Source of the DNA: Pseudomonadota bacterium
GTDB taxonomy: Bacteria > Pseudomonadota > Gammaproteobacteria > Burkholderiales > Burkholderiaceae_C
Direction of reading: 5' to 3'
Assembly: GCA_023410975.1 (NCBI GenBank)
Contig: JAEYPG010000256.1
Location: forward strand, 1 to 16,795
Length of the DNA: 16,795 nt
Part shown: piece after piece, positions 6,092-13,540 of the stretch
How the letters are laid out: every line of letters starts with the position of its first letter
Numbering within the stretch: position 1 is the stretch's first letter
Notes under the pieces: generated by a model
What the model saw: the letters and a program-made list of their open reading frames with translations, nothing else
Told to the model about the DNA's origin: nothing
The model's database searches: none
Translations under genes and position numbers: made by a program

Positions 6092-6479
6092 GTGGCCATC
6101 CCATGAGCAGTTGCATGACGCAAAGGTACAGCGCGTAGAGCAGCAGGTTCCCCACCGAGAAGGCCAGCATTCCCCATTTCGGGAATCCCGGCTGCTGCAG
6201 CGCGAAGCCGAACAGCAGCGTCACCGCGAAGCCCAGAAATGCAATCGGCACCAGCACCAGGCGCAGCAACGGCTCGGCCAGCACGAGCAGCGCGCACAGC
6301 ACGAGCCGCAGCACTTGCCATGCTGCCAGCAGCACCGTGGCGACGAACGTTGCGGCCCAGCGACGTGATGGGCCTGAAAGCCGCCCCGGCCTCCACACAC
6401 CGTCGCGCCGCCGCACCAGGAGGCAGGGTGGAGCATCCGGGGTCTGCCGCCGTCCTCTCGAGCTTTCGATCCTCGCCAT
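6078..6479 (-). CDS. Membrane protein inside the control operon
   Basis: The 133-residue product has a basic, hydrophilic N-terminus of about 40 residues (rich in Arg and Pro) followed by at least three membrane segments: about 43-62 (ATFVATVLLAAWQVLRLVL), 65-95 (VPIAFLGFAVTLLFGFAL) and 103-126 (MLAFSVGNLLLYALYLCVMQ). It starts three bases after the korB-like stop, with AGGTAGGA just before the ATG, and overlaps the korA-like gene at its end, so it belongs to the operon. I do not recognise a family. A membrane protein between partition and repressor genes is not part of the IncP arrangement and its role is unknown. Confidence 0.65.
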   Translation of the reverse strand: MARIESSRGRRQTPDAPPCLLVRRRDGVWRPGRLSGPSRRWAATFVATVLLAAWQVLRLVLCALLVLAEPLLRLVLVPIAFLGFAVTLLFGFALQQPGFPKWGMLAFSVGNLLLYALYLCVMQLLMGWPRDRH

Positions 6480-6482
6480 GTC

Positions 6483-7349
6483 CTACCTCATCGCCCAGGC
6501 CACCGGCACGAGGGCGGCCAAGCCCAGCACGCGGCGCGAACCGTCCTCGAACTCGACCTCGCCCAGGCACGAACCCGCGCCGGCATCCCAGTGCAGCCAG
6601 CCGCGGCACCCCTGGTGCTCGACCAGCAGCGTCAGGGTCTGGCGCGTCAATGCTGCCCTGCGAGCGGACGAGACCGTCCCTCCTGCGTCGCCCGCACCGG
6701 CGCCAAGGTTGTCCACCGCCTTGCGCGAGATTGGTCCGTCCCCGGCGAGGACCTCCTCGGCCGCCGCAGCGTTGCCGCGCACGCCCCGCGCCAGCTGGTA
6801 CAGCACGCGCACGTCGCGCGTGCGCCCGGCCTCGAACACCTGCCGCACCACGGGCGGCGCATTGGCCAGGCCGGCCACCTCGGTGATGAAGGAGGCCGGC
6901 TTGTGCAGCCGTCGCGCGATCTCGGCCCGTGACTCGCCTTCGCGCTCGCGCATGGCGATGAACCGCGCCAGGTCGAACACCGACAGGTCCTCGCGATGCA
7001 GGTTCTCCACCACCTGCGCATAGGGGTCGATGCGCTCGTCGATGAACGCCGGCACGGCCCGCAGTCCTGCGAGGCGGCACGCCCGCACGCGCCGCTCGCC
7101 GCGGTTGACGATGTAGTGCCCGTGCAGGTCCGGATGTGATCGCAACGACACCGGCTCCAGCACACCATGGGCCTTCACGGATTCGGCCAGCTCCGCCAAG
7201 CACTTCTCGCTCATGGCCCGCCGCGGCTGCTGCAGGTCGAAGTCGATCAGGTCGATGTCGATCTCCATCGGAGAGCCGCCTGCGGGGAGCTGAGCCGCCA
7301 TCAGGCTGCTGGCCCTGAAGTCATTCAGGTTGCTGAGGTCGAGTGCCAT
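6483..7349 (-). CDS. korB: ParB/KorB-like partition and repressor protein
   Basis: The 288-residue product has the ParB core: LIDFDLQQPRR near 34-44, the GERRVRACRLAG box at about 79-90 that binds nucleotide in this family, ENLHREDLSVFDLARFI at about 110-126, and a helix-turn-helix (SRAEIARRLHKPASFITEV). The C-terminal 50 residues (FEDGSRRVLGLAALVPVAW) resemble the SH3-like dimer domain of KorB. This makes KorB, which both partitions IncP plasmids and represses their genes, the closest model. ATG 7349 is preceded by GGGAGGTG. The frame is open further upstream, but that part is the shadow of parA. The gene overlaps the end of parA by 25 bases. Its DNA targets would be centromere or operator repeats. 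Confidence 0.85.
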   Translation of the reverse strand: MALDLSNLNDFRASSLMAAQLPAGGSPMEIDIDLIDFDLQQPRRAMSEKCLAELAESVKAHGVLEPVSLRSHPDLHGHYIVNRGERRVRACRLAGLRAVPAFIDERIDPYAQVVENLHREDLSVFDLARFIAMREREGESRAEIARRLHKPASFITEVAGLANAPPVVRQVFEAGRTRDVRVLYQLARGVRGNAAAAEEVLAGDGPISRKAVDNLGAGAGDAGGTVSSARRAALTRQTLTLLVEHQGCRGWLHWDAGAGSCLGEVEFEDGSRRVLGLAALVPVAWAMR

Positions 7350-8116
7350 GCCACCTCCCGGTCGGCGTGATGGTCGATGCGCGCGTGCAGGGCCTCGAAA
7401 GCGGCGAACACTTCCGCGCTGGCCTCCCGAGCCGAGGTCTTGGCCAGCCGCCACACCGGCACGCCGGCGGCCAGCGCCTCCGGGATGGCGGAGCGCGTGG
7501 AGATCCGGGCCGGAACGAGGAAATCGGCGTAGCTCGCCAGCAGGTCCTGCAGCGCCTCCTTCTGCCGCAGCGAGTGCGGGTTGAAGCGGTTGGCAACGAG
7601 GCCGAGCAACTGCAGCCCGGGGTTGTACTTCTGCCGCACCCCGAAGATCGTGCGCAGCATGTCGGTCACGCCGTCGATGCTGTACTCCTCCAGCTCGATC
7701 GGGCAGGCGACGTGGCGGGCCGCGATGAGCGCAGCGCTCAGGCGCAGTCCCAGCGCCGGCGGCGTGTCGATCACGCAGGCGTCGAAGCGCTGCTCGAGCG
7801 CGCCCACATGCTGGCGGAAGGCCGGGATGACGGCCTGCGGCGAGGCCCGTTCGAGATCGACAAGGTCAGCTGAACCGGGGAGCAGCACCAGTGGCGCCGC
7901 GGCAACGTCCGGCAGTTCGACCATGGGTCCGAACAGTGCGCTGGCCGTGACGTTGCAACCATAAGTTCGCAGTGTCTTCGAGGCGTTGCGCTGGCTGTCG
8001 AGATCGATGAAGCACACGCGCTGGTGCTTGCGGTCCACCAGCCAGTGCGCGTAGAGCACGGCCAGGGTGGTCTTGCCCGGGCCGCCCTTTTGATTGCCGA
8101 AGACGATGGTGGTCAT
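7325..8116 (-). CDS. parA: ParA/IncC-like partition ATPase
   Basis: The 263-residue product carries a deviant Walker A motif, KGGPGKTT at 10-17, with both the signature Lys10 and Lys15, followed by FIDLDSQ and CVIDTPPALG as the Walker A' and B regions. It lacks the N-terminal DNA-binding domain of long ParA proteins, so it is of the short type, like the short form of IncC. Proline replaces the usual valine in the loop (KGGPGKT instead of KGGVGKT). ParA-ATP dimers move over the nucleoid and position the ParB-bound element. ATG 8116 has AAGGGAGG upstream. The open frame upstream of it lacks protein-like sequence. It is the first gene of the leftward operon and reads away from the repeat-rich control region. 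Confidence 0.9.
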   Translation of the reverse strand: MTTIVFGNQKGGPGKTTLAVLYAHWLVDRKHQRVCFIDLDSQRNASKTLRTYGCNVTASALFGPMVELPDVAAAPLVLLPGSADLVDLERASPQAVIPAFRQHVGALEQRFDACVIDTPPALGLRLSAALIAARHVACPIELEEYSIDGVTDMLRTIFGVRQKYNPGLQLLGLVANRFNPHSLRQKEALQDLLASYADFLVPARISTRSAIPEALAAGVPVWRLAKTSAREASAEVFAAFEALHARIDHHADREVAWHSTSAT

Positions 8117-8313
8117 GCCCCGCACCTCCCTTGCCGACAGCGACCAGGACAATCCCCGGTCCGGGGGTCTGCAAACGCTCGCTCCCGAAACTGGAATGCG
8201 CCATGGTCCTGATGCAGTGCACAAGAAACGGGCTGGCGAGCTGCCGGTCGCGCGGCACGGCGCAGGACCGGTACGAACCGCGATTCGCTCTGCTGCCTCA
8301 CACCGCAAGCCCG

Positions 8314-8347
8314 AAAACCGTATAAAAGGGTATAAAACCGTATAAAC
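8314..8347. repeat. Helically phased direct repeats (candidate operator)
   Basis: AAAACCGTATAAA occurs exactly at 8314-8326 and at 8334-8346, 20 bases apart, and a third TATAAAA lies midway at 8331-8337. The TATAAA cores thus begin at 8321, 8331 and 8341, one helical turn apart. Such spacing puts binding sites on one face of the DNA. On the minus strand the same bases give TATAC -10-like elements for parA. A ParA/KorA/KorB operator or partition site is likely, by position. Confidence 0.55.
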
Positions 8348-8348
8348 A

Positions 8349-8387
8349 GCGTAGTCCAGAACTGTGTTGACGGCAAAGGGACTACGC
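8349..8387. promoter_or_regulatory. Inverted repeat flanking the -35 box (candidate operator)
   Basis: GCGTAGTCC at 8349-8357 and GGACTACGC at 8379-8387 are perfect 9-base inverted arms with centres 30 bases apart. They bracket the -35 box at 8367-8372, and the right arm occupies the promoter spacer. A dimer bound at both arms would block RNA polymerase. It does not match the known IncP KorA or KorB operator sequences, so the binding protein is unknown. Confidence 0.5.
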
Positions 8388-8395
8388 CATATAAC
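8367..8395 (+). promoter_or_regulatory. Sigma70-type promoter for the transfer operon
   Basis: TTGACG at 8367-8372 and TATAAC at 8390-8395 are separated by exactly 17 bases, each one or two bases from consensus. It stands out in this GC-rich DNA and points to the first transfer gene at 8737. Transcription would start near 8402. The flanking inverted repeat suggests repression. Confidence 0.65.
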
Positions 8396-8423
8396 CCTCC
8401 CATGGACGTCAGCGCTGTTTGCA

Positions 8424-8461
8424 GCACTCGCGCACCGCTCCACGCGGTAGCGGCTGAGTGC
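8424..8461 (+). promoter_or_regulatory. Nested hairpin at the start of the transfer leader RNA
   Basis: GCACTC at 8424-8429 pairs with GAGTGC at 8456-8461, and inside it ACCGC (8434-8438) pairs with GCGGT (8444-8448) around a 5-base loop. It begins about 20 bases after the predicted transcription start. It may stabilise or regulate the leader RNA. No T-run follows, so it is not an obvious terminator. Confidence 0.3.
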
Positions 8462-8736
8462 ACCGACGTCCGGGAATCCCGTGAACCCATGGCGACAGCA
8501 TCGCCCGGCACAGGCTCACCACGTGAGCCATCGCCAAGAACCGGGCTACTGGCGCGCAACAAGAAAGTACGGGTTCTCTTGAAGCCGGGGATGCCACCAG
8601 GCATCGGACCCATGGCCGACACCCGGGGCGGCAACTGGCCCACTCAATACCAACTGTTCTGACCAAGGACGCGGCGACGTCCCGACTTCCAGCGATTCCA
8701 GACAGACCGACGCGCTGACAAGGAGTACCTGCGCGC

Positions 8737-9240
8737 ATGGACAAGTCAAACGGCGCCGCCGCGCTCGTCGCGGCGTGCGGAGCATTGCTTTGCCTGCTGG
8801 CGACTGGAGCGACGGCGCAAACGAGCGCGACGGAGCCGGCACGGCAGGCACTGCATGACGAACAGCGGCTGCTGATCCTCCAGGCCGAACTTGGCCGCGA
8901 GCGCCAGCGGCTGGCCGACGTGGTGCGCCGGCGGGCTGAACGCCTGGCTGCAGGCGACGGCCGCGGCGCCGACGAAGCCGAGGCAGCCCGCCAGCGCAGC
9001 ATGGCCGACATCGTGGCCCTGGAGCGCGAGATCGGGACGGCGAACCGACCGGCCGTCATGCCGCGCCTGCGATCCCCGGCCTCCATATCGGCCCGGACGC
9101 CGTCCGCGCGTCCTAGCGACGAACCGGCGTGGTGGGACGTCTACGCCCGGCCGCCACGCCGCGCCGTATCCCAGGACCGCGCCACAACTTCCCCCCTGAC
9201 GGTGTCCGCAACACCGGGCACTGTTGTTCCCACGCGATAG
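8737..9240 (+). CDS. Exported coiled-coil protein, first gene of the T4SS operon
   Basis: The 167-residue product has a signal peptide (hydrophobic core AAALVAACGALLCLLATGA, cleavage likely after TAQ or ATA near residue 27). A long charged helix follows at about 38-100 (EQRLLILQAELGRERQRLAD, then RRRAERLAAGDG), likely a coiled coil. The C-terminal 60 residues are proline- and arginine-rich and probably disordered (PAWWDVYARPPRR). AAGGAG lies 11 bases before the ATG. It takes the place where VirB1, the lytic transglycosylase, often stands, but has no transglycosylase motif. It is probably periplasmic; I do not recognise a family. Confidence 0.7.
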   Translation: MDKSNGAAALVAACGALLCLLATGATAQTSATEPARQALHDEQRLLILQAELGRERQRLADVVRRRAERLAAGDGRGADEAEAARQRSMADIVALEREIGTANRPAVMPRLRSPASISARTPSARPSDEPAWWDVYARPPRRAVSQDRATTSPLTVSATPGTVVPTR

Positions 9241-9326
9241 CCCGCCACCAGGAGACACGCGCATGTCTAAACCGCACGCCGCATCGCTTCTAATCCTGCA
9301 GTCTTCCGGCAGGGAACCTCCAGGAC

Positions 9327-9629
9327 ATGAGCACAGGCGCACGCCGCGGAAAAACAACTCTCGCCACGCGGCCGCAACCCGAGCACACCGTTACCCATGC
9401 AGCCTTGGTCGACTACCTGGCCAATGGCGCGGTCACCGAACTGGTGCTTGCGGAGACCGAGCCGGGCACCTGGCGGCTGGAAGCACTGCTGAGCTGGAAG
9501 CCCGGACGCAGCGTGCTCACGGCGGCACGGGGGGGCGAGCGGCTGTTCCGCAGCCTCGACACGTTGGCCGGATTCCTGCGTACCGTGGGCATCGGTGCGA
9601 CCATCGTTCGCCTCGAACTCAGGAGCTGA
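9327..9629 (+). CDS. Small soluble protein of unknown function before virB2
   Basis: The 100-residue product begins MSTGARRGKTTLATRPQPEH and has a protein-like body with G/C-ending codons (HAALVDYLANGAVTELVLAE, then WRLEALLSWKPGRSVLTAAR) and a C-terminal helix plus strand (LAGFLRTVGIGATIVRLEL). It has no signal peptide or membrane segment, so it is cytoplasmic. A TGA ends it at 9627-9629 and overlaps a CTG that may start virB2. The competing frame over the same bases is open too, but it is arginine- and histidine-rich and not protein-like. I do not recognise a family; the sequence gives no role beyond its place in the operon. Confidence 0.65.
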   Translation: MSTGARRGKTTLATRPQPEHTVTHAALVDYLANGAVTELVLAETEPGTWRLEALLSWKPGRSVLTAARGGERLFRSLDTLAGFLRTVGIGATIVRLELRS

Positions 9630-9904
9630 CCCGGCCCCTGTCCAAGGCACTCGCCCTGGCGGGGATCCTGCTGCCCGCACTGGCGCATGCCGGCAACCCG
9701 TTCGCCACCGGTGCCCTGGCGGGCCAGACCAACATCCTGGCCATCCTTACCCCCGTGGCGGCCATCGCCGTGATGGCGTCCGGCGCCATGGCCTGGTTCG
9801 GAAGGATCAGCTGGTGGTGGTTCGTGGGCGTCGTCATCGGCATCGTGCTCGTCTTCGGCGCACCACAGATCGTTGCCTGGATCCGGGGCCTGTTCGGCGT
9901 CTGA
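9626..9904 (+). CDS. virB2: VirB2-like major pilin, apparent CTG start
   Basis: This is a VirB2/TrbC-type pilin precursor: a signal peptide (TRPLSKALALAGILLPALAHA, cut before GNPF), then two hydrophobic segments (ILAILTPVAAIAVMASGAMA and WWWFVGVVIGIVLVFGAPQI) joined by a short polar loop (WFGRIS), ending IRGLFGV. VirB2 forms the conjugative pilus and is positioned correctly before virB3 and virB4. No ATG, GTG or TTG lies in frame near the start. CTG 9626 overlaps the previous stop as CTGA, in the manner of ATGA coupling, and gives 92 residues. CTG 9638 with AGGAG 12 bases upstream would give 88. The frame also stays open back to ATG 9224, but that would make an implausible 130-residue leader overlapping the previous gene. 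Confidence 0.75.
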   Translation: MTRPLSKALALAGILLPALAHAGNPFATGALAGQTNILAILTPVAAIAVMASGAMAWFGRISWWWFVGVVIGIVLVFGAPQIVAWIRGLFGV

Positions 9905-9914
9905 GGGGATCCCA

Positions 9915-10286
9915 ATGGATCGCCTGCGCAACCAAGGGCTCACGGCCGACCCGCTGTTCCTGGGCATGACACGCCCGCCCATGGTGCTGGGCGTGACGTA
10001 CTCGGCGCTGCTTGTCAACATCGTGCTGACGATGGAGGCCTTCATCGTCACGCGCAACCTGGTGTGGCTGCTGACCTTCATCCCGTTGCACGGCCTGTTC
10101 TACCTGGCGTGCCTGTACGAGCCGCGGTTCTTCGACCTGTTCCAGCTCTGGGGCCGCACTCGGGGCCTGGCGCTGCTGGCCGGCAACACGCGCTTGTGGA
10201 AGGCCAGCTCCCACAGCCCGCTGGCATTGGACCTGCCCAATCCGCGCGGACGCCGCAAGGCGCCACCAGGAAGGGTCGTGGTGTAA
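9915..10286 (+). CDS. virB3: VirB3-like inner-membrane protein
   Basis: The 123-residue product begins MDRLRNQGLTADPLFLGMTR, with the short hydrophilic start and PLFLGMTRPPM motif typical of VirB3. Two membrane segments follow (MVLGVTYSALLVNIVLTMEA and LVWLLTFIPLHGLFYLACLY), then a cytoplasmic tail with EPRFFDLFQLW. VirB3 works with the VirB4 ATPase in the inner membrane during pilus assembly. ATG 9915 is preceded by GAGGGGAT and lies 10 bases after virB2. The length is close to that of the family (about 100-110). Confidence 0.9.
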   Translation: MDRLRNQGLTADPLFLGMTRPPMVLGVTYSALLVNIVLTMEAFIVTRNLVWLLTFIPLHGLFYLACLYEPRFFDLFQLWGRTRGLALLAGNTRLWKASSHSPLALDLPNPRGRRKAPPGRVVV

Positions 10287-10302
10287 CCGCGGGACGAGCG
10301 CC

Positions 10303-12825
10303 ATGGCAGCCGTAGTGCGCAAGCAGGGAACGCTGCGTCGCGAGAGCAACGCAGCGGACTCCATCCCCTACACCGCCCATGTCGACGAGCACGTGCTGCG
10401 CACCCGCGCCGGTGACTACGTGCAGACCATCCGGCTCGCTGGCGCCAGCTTCGAGAGCGCCGACGACGAGGACATCAACCAGTGGCACGCGGGACTCAAC
10501 GTGCTGTGGCGCAACCTCGCCTCGCCCAATCTCGCGCTGTGGGTTCACGTCGTGCGCCGGCGCCACCACGCATGCCTGGGCAGCGGCTTCGAGGCAGGCT
10601 TCGCCGCCGAGCTCGACGCGCACTACCGGAGCAAGGTGGCCGGCGAGCTGCTCATGGTCAACGAGCTGTACCTGAGCCTGATCTACCGGCCGCAGCCCAC
10701 GGCCGTTGGCTCGGCCGCGTTGCGGCTGCTGCGGCGCACGCAGACCGTGCTGCAGTCGGACGCAGAGCTGCGCGACGCACTGGACGAGTGCGCCAAGAAG
10801 CGGCAGGAGCTGCTGGCCGCACTCGATCGCTACGACCCCGAGCCGCTGGGCATCTACTGCGGCCCGCAGGAGCGGCTGTTCTCCTCGACCCTGGAGTTCC
10901 TGGCCCTGCTCGTCAACGGCGAGTGGCAGCGCATGCCGCTGCCGCGCTCGCCGGTGAACGAGGTGCTCGCCACCTCGCGCCCGTTCTTCGGACACGAGGC
11001 GATGGAGTACCGCACCACCGTCCACACCCGCGTCGGCGCTTTTTTGGGCGTCAAGGAGTACCCCACGCCCACCGCGCCGGGCATGTTCAACGCCCTTCTC
11101 ACGGCACCGTTTCCATTCGTGCTGACGCAGAGCTTCACATTCCTGCCCAAGGCCACCGCGGTGGACATGATGGCGCGGCAGTTGCGGCGCATGCGTGCCG
11201 CCGGAGACCTCGCGCTGTCGCAGGCCGCCGAGCTAGGCGACGCGCTGGACGACCTCACCAGCAACCGCTTCGTCGTTGGCGACCACCACTTCACGCTGCA
11301 CGTGCTGGCCGACGCCTTCGACGGCGTCAAGGAGGCCGAGGGCACGGCCCGCCTGAAGCAGCTCAACGACCACGTCGCGCAGGCGCGCTACCTCCTGGGC
11401 GAGACCGGGATGGTGGTGGCCCGTGAGGACCTGGCGCTGGAGGCGGCATTCTGGGCACAGTTGCCGGGCAACTTCGCCCTGCGCTCGCGCAAGGCGCCCA
11501 TCACCAGCCGCAACTTCGCGGCGATGAGCCCGTTCCACAACTTCCCCAGCGGCCGTGCTGAAGGCAACCACTGGGGCGACGCGCTGGCGATGTTCATCAC
11601 CAGCGCCCTGTCACCTTACGACTTCTCCCTGCACGCCAGCGACCCGGCTGCCCCGGACGGCGGTAGCCGCAAGGACGTCGGCCACCTCAACGGCATCGGC
11701 CCGGTGGGCACAGGCAAGACCACGGTGCTGGGCTTCCTGCTGTGCATGCTCACCCGCTTCGACGCCACGCAGGTCGTGTTCGACAAGGACGAGGGCCTGC
11801 ACATCCTGGTACGCGCCCTGGGCGGCGCCTACCTGCCGCTGAAGAACGGCCAGCCCACTGGCTGCAATCCGCTGCAGCTCGACCCCACCGCGGACAACGT
11901 CGAGTTCCTGCGCCAGTGGCTGCGCCGCCTGGTGCTGCGCTCCCACGACGACGTGCTCACCGTGCGCCAGCAGGAGGACCTGGACCACGCGCTGCACGGC
12001 ACGCTGTCGCTGGAGCGCGGTGCCCGGCGCCTGGCACGCGTGCTGGAGTTCCTCGACCCCACCGACCCGGAAGGTGTCCACGCCCGCCTGCGCCGCTGGT
12101 GCACGCGCGACCACGGCGGCCTGGGCTGGGTCTTCGACAACCCGGCCGACGACGTCGTTCCCGTGCTTTACGGCAACGCGCTGGTTGGTTTCGACGTCAC
12201 GGACTTCCTCGACAACCCCGAGGTACGCGACCCGCTGTCGATGTACCTGTTCCACCTGGTGCGCCAGATGGTCGACGGCCGGCGCATGGTGGTGTGGGCC
12301 GACGAGTTCGCGCGGCTGCTGGCCGACCTGTCGTTCTCCGACTTCTCCCGCAACGGCCTGGAAACCTGGCGCAAGAAGAACGCGGTCCTGGCCACTTTCA
12401 CGCAGAGCGCCAGCCACGTGCTGGGCTCGGGCATCGCCCGGGCCATCATCGAGCAGACGCCCACCAAGCTGTTCTTCCCGAACCCGGACGCCGACTACGC
12501 TGAGTACACGCAGGGCTTCAACCTCACCGACCGCGAGTTCAGGCTCATCAAGGAGGAACTGCAACCCGGCTCGCGCACCTTCCTCATCAAGCAGAACCAC
12601 GTCAGCGTGGTGGCGAAGCTCGACCTGCAGGGCTTCGATTTCGAACTGGCCGTGATCTCCGGCCGCACGGCCAACGTGCAGCTGATGCACGAGCTCATCC
12701 AGCGCTTCGGGCCTCGACCCGAGGACTGGCTGCCGCAGTTCCGGGCGGCAATCGAGGGACGGCGCAACCCGCCAGCCGCACCAGCCACAGCCCAAGGAGG
12801 CCTCTCATGCGCAAGTCGATCCTGA
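10303..12825 (+). CDS. virB4: VirB4 ATPase of the T4SS
   Basis: The 840-residue product is the VirB4/CagE ATPase that powers pilus assembly and substrate transfer at the inner membrane. The N-terminal half holds the VirB4 domain (for example GDYVQTIRLAGASFES at about 38-53). The C-terminal RecA-like domain has Walker A GPVGTGKT at 466-473 and Walker B MVVWADE at 662-668, followed by the conserved region with TFTQSASHVLGSGIA and IIEQTPTKLFFPNPDA. Length is normal for the family (about 790-850). Start ATG 10303 lies 16 bases after virB3. The end overlaps virB5 by 19 bases. Codon use is uniformly GC-rich, so the gene appears native to the transfer operon. Confidence 0.97.
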   Translation: MAAVVRKQGTLRRESNAADSIPYTAHVDEHVLRTRAGDYVQTIRLAGASFESADDEDINQWHAGLNVLWRNLASPNLALWVHVVRRRHHACLGSGFEAGFAAELDAHYRSKVAGELLMVNELYLSLIYRPQPTAVGSAALRLLRRTQTVLQSDAELRDALDECAKKRQELLAALDRYDPEPLGIYCGPQERLFSSTLEFLALLVNGEWQRMPLPRSPVNEVLATSRPFFGHEAMEYRTTVHTRVGAFLGVKEYPTPTAPGMFNALLTAPFPFVLTQSFTFLPKATAVDMMARQLRRMRAAGDLALSQAAELGDALDDLTSNRFVVGDHHFTLHVLADAFDGVKEAEGTARLKQLNDHVAQARYLLGETGMVVAREDLALEAAFWAQLPGNFALRSRKAPITSRNFAAMSPFHNFPSGRAEGNHWGDALAMFITSALSPYDFSLHASDPAAPDGGSRKDVGHLNGIGPVGTGKTTVLGFLLCMLTRFDATQVVFDKDEGLHILVRALGGAYLPLKNGQPTGCNPLQLDPTADNVEFLRQWLRRLVLRSHDDVLTVRQQEDLDHALHGTLSLERGARRLARVLEFLDPTDPEGVHARLRRWCTRDHGGLGWVFDNPADDVVPVLYGNALVGFDVTDFLDNPEVRDPLSMYLFHLVRQMVDGRRMVVWADEFARLLADLSFSDFSRNGLETWRKKNAVLATFTQSASHVLGSGIARAIIEQTPTKLFFPNPDADYAEYTQGFNLTDREFRLIKEELQPGSRTFLIKQNHVSVVAKLDLQGFDFELAVISGRTANVQLMHELIQRFGPRPEDWLPQFRAAIEGRRNPPAAPATAQGGLSCASRS

Positions 12826-13520
12826 GCCTGCTGCTTGCCTGCTTCATCGCCTTCGCCCCGGGCACGGCCCGGGCCGGCATCCCTGTCATCGACGTGACAG
12901 CCGTCGCCAACCTGATCCAGCAGATCAGCTACTGGCAGCAGCAGATCTCCGCCATGGCGCAGGAGCTGAACCAGTTGAAGATGACCCATGCGGCGATGAC
13001 GGGCAACCGCGGCATGCAGTCGCTGCTGCCCATGACGAACCTGATGCGCAACTATCTGCCGCCAGACTATGCCGAGCTGCTGCGGGTGCTGGATGGCAAC
13101 TCCAATTCCTACGCCGGCCTGTCCTCCCAGGTGCAGTCCGCGCTGCAGGCCAACGCCGTGCTGAGCAACGCGCAGCTCGGCGCGCTGACGCCGCAGATGC
13201 GCGAGCTCGTGGAAGACAGCCGGCGCACGGCGGCCATGACAGCCGCGCTCGCCCGGGTGGCCTTCCAGAACACCAGCCAGCGCTTCGCAGCGCTGCAGGC
13301 GCTCATCACCATGATCGGCAGCGCCTTCGACATCAAGGCCATCCAGGACCTGCAGGGCCGCATTGCCGCCGAGCAGGCCATGCTCACCAACGAGCAGACC
13401 AAGTTGCAGACGCTTTACCAGGTGGCTCAGGCAGAACAACTCATCCAACAGCAACGCATTAGAGAGCGTGCTGCCGCAGACGTCGGTTCGGTGAGCTCAA
13501 TGCCAAGCGTGCGTTACTAA
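12807..13520 (+). CDS. virB5: VirB5-like minor pilin / pilus-tip protein
   Basis: The 237-residue product has a signal peptide (RKSILSLLLACFIAFAPG, cut after ARA) and a helical, glutamine-rich mature part. An early helix (ANLIQQISYWQQQISAMAQE) and a C-terminal helix (AEQAMLTNEQTKLQTLYQ) match VirB5/TrbJ-type proteins. VirB5 sits at the pilus tip and promotes contact with recipients. AAGGAGG lies 8 bases before ATG 12807. GC content falls abruptly near 13430, within the last 30 codons, so the tail may derive from the same source as the next two genes. Confidence 0.85.
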   Translation: MRKSILSLLLACFIAFAPGTARAGIPVIDVTAVANLIQQISYWQQQISAMAQELNQLKMTHAAMTGNRGMQSLLPMTNLMRNYLPPDYAELLRVLDGNSNSYAGLSSQVQSALQANAVLSNAQLGALTPQMRELVEDSRRTAAMTAALARVAFQNTSQRFAALQALITMIGSAFDIKAIQDLQGRIAAEQAMLTNEQTKLQTLYQVAQAEQLIQQQRIRERAAADVGSVSSMPSVRY

Positions 13521-13540
13521 AAGGCAAAAGGAACGGCACC

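Larger units (their letters stand above)
8117..8736. other. Divergent control region between parA and the T4SS operon
   Basis: This 620-base stretch separates the leftward partition operon from the rightward transfer operon. Its middle (8314-8461) holds phased direct repeats, an inverted repeat, a rightward promoter and a hairpin, each listed separately. The parts 8117-8313 and 8462-8736 show no convincing gene. The rightward leader from the promoter to the first transfer gene would be about 335 nucleotides long, which is unusual and leaves room for regulation. Confidence 0.5.

Noticed and set aside
8402..8662. 86-residue open frame in the transfer leader
   Set aside because: It starts at the predicted transcription start without a ribosome binding site and its composition is not protein-like.
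9224..9625. Long upstream extension of the virB2 frame from ATG 9224
   Set aside because: It overlaps the 100-residue gene completely, is rich in Arg/His/Gly, and would put 130 residues before the pilin signal peptide.
11611..12795. A 394-residue open frame antisense to virB4
   Set aside because: It mirrors the codon bias of virB4, has valine/glutamine/histidine-rich low-complexity sequence and no motif. Similar antisense frames lie under korB, virB8 and virB9.
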